From NCBI GenBank assembly GCA_024509875.1, contig JAMPIV010004902.1, positions 124,001 to 188,000 of the forward strand: DNA of 64,000 nt, given 5' to 3'. This document shows positions 58,839 to 64,000 of the stretch, in pieces; the first letter of the stretch is position 1, and each line of letters opens with the position of its first letter. Origin of the DNA: Oreohelix idahoensis (taxonomy: Eukaryota; Mollusca; Gastropoda; Stylommatophora; Oreohelicidae). The notes below the pieces were generated by a model. The model did not search any database and was not told the DNA's origin. It worked only from the letters and a program-made list of their open reading frames with translations. Position numbers and translations under genes: made by a program.

Positions 58839-59622
58839 GATTGTGACAGACAACTCATCCGTCCCTGAATTTGTTAGATGATGGTAGAACCCTCTCATAA
58901 CATCGGTACCCCTGAAGCGTTGGATGATATAGTACGACTTTCGTAGCGACCCCTTGGATAACATCAGTGCCCCCGAATATTGTAACCTTTCGTCAAAACG
59001 GGATTTTTCTTTTCACCTGGACTCATTAGCTATGCAACCGTTCCACACGTTTGCTGATTAATATGTGGACAGTTTACCTATCGTTCATTCTGGTCATCGC
59101 ATTGATTTAAGGAGAGATTAAATCACGCCCATGGACATCTCTTGAGCAATCATATGCAGTATTTTCATTAACTTGCCCAGAGGGGGCGGCGACAGAATCA
59201 AACAGATAGTAGCGACCACGATCAAAGACACTGGGGGAGATCTCGGGAAGGACTGGTGGCATGCTATCAAAGACAGTAGTGGTCCCTGAAACGAGCGACG
59301 CAAGTTCCTGCCGGTATTTCGCATCTCCGTGCCAAACGCAGAACCGATCGCAGTGAAAGCGAACATGGAAAGCCGGAACGGACGCAGCGAACGAAGATAC
59401 GAAGACCAGGGGCGGCATCTCTCTTTGGTCTGGCGGTCAGATCCCCAAAAGTGTCCTGAGATCTAAAAAAGTGTCAATTTTCTCATGTCCCACTCATCTT
59501 ACAATTAAGTTAGATATATACAGACCACGTAGAAATACACTTTATCACTCGTTGGCCAGACCTTTACAGAAGCACTAGCTATATTTGAAATCCTGCTAGA
59601 TTATCCCCTGGATTTTATATAT

Positions 59623-62037
59623 TGTCGTGAATTATTCTAATCCCCATATATAAATTAAAACGTAAATGTAAAGCCTAACAAATAAATTTAATAAAAGGAA
59701 AGAAGAATGGTAAAGAACAGTGCTGTCACAATGACTGTACTCGAAATCCCCCTTGTTTTCTACTTCGTCGGCAAATTGTAACGCTTTCACGTTGATAGTA
59801 AAAGCCTACTGTGTCGCTGCACGCTTTCTTCAATGAAACGTGTACTGTATTTCTTGGAAAAACCTTGAGATACGCAAGCTGATCAATGACCTAGATTTAA
59901 TATTTCATTCATTCCATACACGGCGTAACTAAAAGACAGATGGACTAAAGGATAGAGAGAAGGGAGAGGCAGAAAGCAAGGACACATGCAACACTAAACA
60001 CGCGTCACGCGATACACAATTGCTGCCATCACGCGTGTAAGGCCACATGCACTAACTTTATTTCAAATCGACAGTGATAAAATTCACTACCCATACCAGA
60101 GTTAGGTTTTAAAATCCTGAAAAACGCTTATTGGGAATTATGACATTATACCGGTTTACGTTTGAAAACATGACAGTACCCAGACACCCTCAAGTTTGGA
60201 AGTGAGAAGGTAGTAACAGCACGACTATCCTAGAAGAAAATGCATATTGGCTCCATTAAATTCGTATATTTGGGTTCCTTAGGGTTTGCTGACAAAGAAT
60301 ATGTAAAACGTTACGCAAATAGTCTAGGAATTACCAAGTTATGGCCAAAATAAAATAGTGGGGGTGCCTGACAGCATGAAATCATTTCTGCTCATAAAAT
60401 TTTTTTTATAACGTGTTTGAAAAAACATTACGTTACGGAAATAGCCTACCATGTTAACTCCTATTTGATTGGAGCGCAACAAATGTAAGACTAAACACGA
60501 TTGGTCGGGCTATAAATACTATCTTGTGTTGTCAGGGGAAACGTGAAAAGGGGTACTTTTTTGAAAAGATGTGTAGACATGGTTTGATTGGGTAGAGCTG
60601 CGAATATACTCAATTCAGAGCGTATGTTCCTTGCCACATCTTGTAATAAACCTACTAAGAAGCAGTGCGTTGAGCACCAGTGTATATTTTTTATAAAATA
60701 AAGCCTGGGACATCGGCAGATCGGAGTTGTGCTATATTCATTGCCAGTCAACGAAACTGTTTATTATTTCCATGAATTGTGGTAAGCTTGAAATATTCAA
60801 TATCTTTTAATGAAAATTGAATGTAAATTGATAATTTATGTCTGTATATATGTGTAGTTCAGTAGCGAACATGATGTAAAGCCTATAGTGCTCCAGCCTG
60901 AACAGAAGGTGTTGGAGGAAAGTAAAACTGCATGGAATGGCCAAACAGTACACTGACACCTAGATTATTGACTAGAAAGAAATAATGCTGGAATTGCAGA
61001 GGCGTAGTAACCATTAGGGAGGGAAATACTGGTATAAAGTATTTCAGATGAAGCTGACAGTTGGCCTAACGCTCTGAACTCAATGTTTGTGATGTATTGT
61101 GCTCAGTGTAGAAATAGAGTGTAAATTAGTTCTGACGTAGAAGGTACAACCTTCTTGTTTCAGGGACCGTGGTCTTAAAGTTATTGAGCAGCACCTGGTC
61201 AGAGCTTTGCTGAAGCCAGAGGCGGACAGCATACTCCTTGGTCCATATAGCAACCAGTGGGGTGGCTCCAGAACTCATTAAAGTAATCGAGCAGAGGAGT
61301 CTTTTACTGCAGTCATCACGAAAGATAAGAGAGTGTGGCCATGGAGCTCAACATTATGTACCCCCATCTTAAACTGACATTGTAAAATAAAATTAAGAGG
61401 GGCATTTAATTGTTTTAATACCAGGAACTGAGAACATCTCCAATACTAGTTCCAATAGAAACAAACTATTGAAGTCATGATGACAAATACCAACAGAGCT
61501 TGAACAAAACAAAACCAGTATTACCTCATATTACTACTACACAACTGACACACATAGGATACTATTAATAATATATGTCACTACAAGATTCATATTAATA
61601 AATTCTGTACATATAACTTGTAATTAAAATTGATTGTGATTCCTGGTTCCCTTTGTATTTGAATCAGGACACATATACATTCATGACAGCACTGAATACA
61701 TATTGTTATTTGAAAAGTTATCAGTGACTCCTTTAAGATATCCTCGTAGAGTGTTTTATGTATGTGAGTGTCACAGTGTTGTCAAGTGTGGTGGAATAAA
61801 TTAAATTGTTTATCTGTCTGTTGTTGTTATGACTTACACTTCATCATACACATACCCTAGACATATAACGTAGTCATCACACTATTCCAGAATAATTCTG
61901 ACTGAGGTATACATATGTGGCAGCAAGTAAGGTTATCTATAATACACTACTCTTATTAGATATAGATACCTTCACAGCTGATCTCAGTCAGTACACTAAG
62001 TCCCCTATAAATATTTATAACATCCCACTTCACCACA
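59623..62037 (+). mobile_element. solo LTR of family B, 2415 bp
   Basis: It starts TGTCGTGAATT and ends CTTCACCACA. The flanks TATAT on both sides reconstruct the uninterrupted LTR-C sequence seen near 51578-51600. It is the fullest copy of LTR-B, with the ~164-bp block missing at 14356 and without the 2585-bp insertion of the 5' LTR. Confidence 0.9.
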
Positions 62038-62387
62038 TATATATTTGCAGTGAATTCTATTTCTGTGCAAAACGGTAATATATATTGTGTAAAGTGATCA
62101 GTGGTCTAGTTCATTCATTCTATTTCACTGGATTTTGTGTTAATTTAAATCTATTAAATTAAACCATCTCAATAGTTCCAGTTGTAAATGTAATGATATA
62201 TCTGCTATATTATTTCCAAAAAAGATAATAGAGGCTTAAATGCTGTAATTAACTTTTAAAGTCGCGAAGGAATTTATAATTAATAAATTTAGTTAAGTCC
62301 TATATTTATAGATGTGTGTTTTAACCATTAGAACTCGCGCAGTGTTTATTAAATACATAATTAAATACGCATATATATATATATATA

Positions 62388-63607
62388 CTGAAGCACATTA
62401 AAAACGCACCACTATTATATATACCGATGCCGAGAAGCTGGCAAAAAAAAGTGTGGGAATGGATTTTCCCCGTGTTTGCCATGAGGTAGAGAGCGAATGG
62501 CTGCTGGAATGGAAAGTGCAAGATTCAACCCATGGGTATGTGTACAGACTACATGAAAACGATGAAAGTTACACGTGCAACACGATTCTCAACAGCTATG
62601 ACCCTGAAAATGTGTACGCGTTGTGGCAGTATACTCGGTATAAAAAGGCCGTTGAGACAAAACACCCAGTACATGTGCTTGAAATGCCACGACTATCTGA
62701 AAACGACCGCCAACGAGCCATTGGTATGTTGGAGACCGGAATGAGCTCGCGGGCCATTGCCAGAAGGATGAATTGCCACCACAGCACTACTGTACGTCTC
62801 AATGAACGTTACGGAACCACTGGCAGTGCCCGGGATAGACTTCGGAGTGGCCAACCACGAGTTACTACCCCTGCGCAAGATCGTCATATTGTGCTGAGTC
62901 ACCTAAGGAATTGACTCTCCCGGCAAGTCAAACAGCAAGAGCAATAGTGGGTAGACATGGGCAAGTCTCTCGAATGACAGTCATACGACGACTCAGAGAT
63001 ACAGGCCTTACTGCAAGACGACCTTATGTTGGGCCAAACTTGACTCACAGACATCGTCAGCAGCGCCTGCAATGGGCAGACCAACATATCAGATGGACTA
63101 GACTGCAGTGGAATGCTGTCCTATTCACAGAAGAGAACAGATTCAACATATCCTTTGCAGATGGACGTATGCGGATTTAGCGACGGTGTGAAGAGCGCTT
63201 TGCAGATTGCTGTGTCAACCGATTTCGAGGTGGCAGTATTCACATTTGGGGAGGATTCAGTTTTCAACATCGCTTGCCTCTTCACGTCTTCCGTGAAAAT
63301 GTTAATGCTGTGACATATTGAGATGAGGTTCTGGATGCACTGGTTGCTCCTGCGTTCACAATTTATCCAGACTTGCAGCTTCTCCAGCAGGATAACGCAC
63401 GTGCATTTTTTTTGTATTTTTGGTTTTCTCCCTTGCCTGCACATAATGCAATGAATTTCATAACAATCAAATGTACAAATTAATGACCAGCATGGATTCA
63501 TAGGAAAATGAATAAAGATTCCAAATATGTAAACTTGTACACACTTATATTTACATTTCACACTCTGTTCTTGAATTATACAGGTGGTGCGTTTTTAATG
63601 TGCTTCA

Positions 63608-63608
<1 letters not shown>
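62388..63608 (+). mobile_element. Tc1/mariner-like transposon, 1221 bp, in (TA)n of LTR-C
   Basis: The termini are 25-bp perfect inverse copies beginning CTGAAGCACATTAAAAACGC, flanked by TA inside the (TA)n tract. The coding region is decayed. Confidence 0.9.
62684..63420 (+). pseudogene. Tc1-like transposase, broken
   Basis: It starts MPRLSENDRQRAIGMLETGM, with paired HTH (SSRAIARRMNCHHSTT; later QVSRMTVIRRLRDTGLTARR). A frameshift lies near 62905-62914 and an in-frame TAG at 63178-63180. The first catalytic position reads LFTEENRF, Glu where Asp is expected. The second Asp is kept in LLQQDNARA at ~63385. The third acidic residue and the rest are missing after ~63400. Non-functional. Confidence 0.8.

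Positions 63609-63683
<75 letters not shown>
63609..63683. repeat. (TA)n tract, right part, in 3' LTR-C
   Basis: Continuation of the microsatellite beyond the Tc1-like insertion; shorter in total than in the 5' LTR. Confidence 0.9.
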
Positions 63684-63686
<3 letters not shown>

Positions 63687-64000
63687 TCTTAACGGGAAAT
63701 TCATCGCGCTTTAGAATGTTATTTGATTTTTCGGTATATTACATGTCTTTTTTCTTTCATACAGAGTGATCGTAACCTTGTGATCCCAGCAATAAAGAAA
63801 TCATCTTAAAAACTTCCAGACATATTGATGAAACATTTTTAAATTTAATCTTGTGGCGGTTCAATGCGACCTAGCTATCATACTTACATGAAAGAAAGCC
63901 TACCCAAGACTATTTAAAGAACAATCATCATATTATAATTACAAATCTGTAAGATAAACTGGAAGTTGAACCGTGCCAGTAGCGATACTTGATTTACTGC

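Larger units (their letters stand above)
58842..64000 (+). repeat. 3' LTR of element C, split by two insertions and cut by the window end
   Basis: LTR-C sequence occupies 58842-59622, 62038-62387 and 63609-64000, matching 50803-52360 of the 5' LTR in order. The remaining ~1.2 kb lies outside the window. Confidence 0.9.

Noticed and set aside
58808..58841. Possible env gene after RT-RNase H in element C
   Set aside because: Only 34 bases and a polypurine tract separate pol from the LTR; no room for an env.

Overview
This 64 kb window is AT-rich animal nuclear DNA. It has spliced exons, LTR and non-LTR retrotransposons, tRNA-derived SINEs, DNA transposons and long (TA)n tracts, and no prokaryotic gene organisation. 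The mix of Gmr1-like Ty3/gypsy elements, RTE-like LINEs, a Penelope-like element (PLE) and tRNA-type SINEs suits an invertebrate, most likely a mollusc or other lophotrochozoan. The species cannot be fixed from the sequence alone.

The only convincing host gene is on the minus strand at 39944-43146. Two exons encode the N-terminus of an unconventional myosin XVIII (MYO18A-like): a Lys/Glu-rich start (MFSFMKKDKEK) and a PDZ domain that is split by a 2027-bp intron with good splice sites in phase 0. The motor and coiled-coil exons were not found and should lie at lower coordinates or outside the window.

Most of the rest is nested mobile DNA. 1-14464: two Gmr1-like LTR elements, with element A (3' end only, to 3897) inserted into the 5' LTR of element B; that LTR also carries a 2585-bp insertion. 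15400-26700: SINEs, two hAT-type MITEs with 8-bp duplications, LINE-B copies, LINE-C tails, and a PLE with a hammerhead ribozyme motif that is itself interrupted by LINE-B. 28691-37131: a solo LTR of family A containing a LINE-B tail insertion and a full-length RTE-like LINE; the LINE contains a pogo/Tigger transposon, which contains a SINE (four levels). 37800-50800: a 46-bp minisatellite, the myosin exons, a decayed Tigger, a piggyBac-type element and LINE fragments. 50803-64000: element C, nearly complete, with 2.75-kb LTRs. Its 3' LTR holds a solo LTR of family B and a Tc1/mariner-like element sitting in a (TA)n tract.

In elements B and C, and as far as can be seen in A, the pol order is integrase before reverse transcriptase-RNase H. 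This is the reverse of ordinary Ty3/gypsy and is the hallmark of the Gmr1 group. Most TE coding regions carry frameshifts, stops or insertions; only the element A RT-RNase H frame is uninterrupted over what is visible. Gene-free stretches not itemised below (14465-15410, 18440-19660, 26720-28690, 41070-42180, 47400-48860, 49875-50545) show no coding or RNA gene that I can support.
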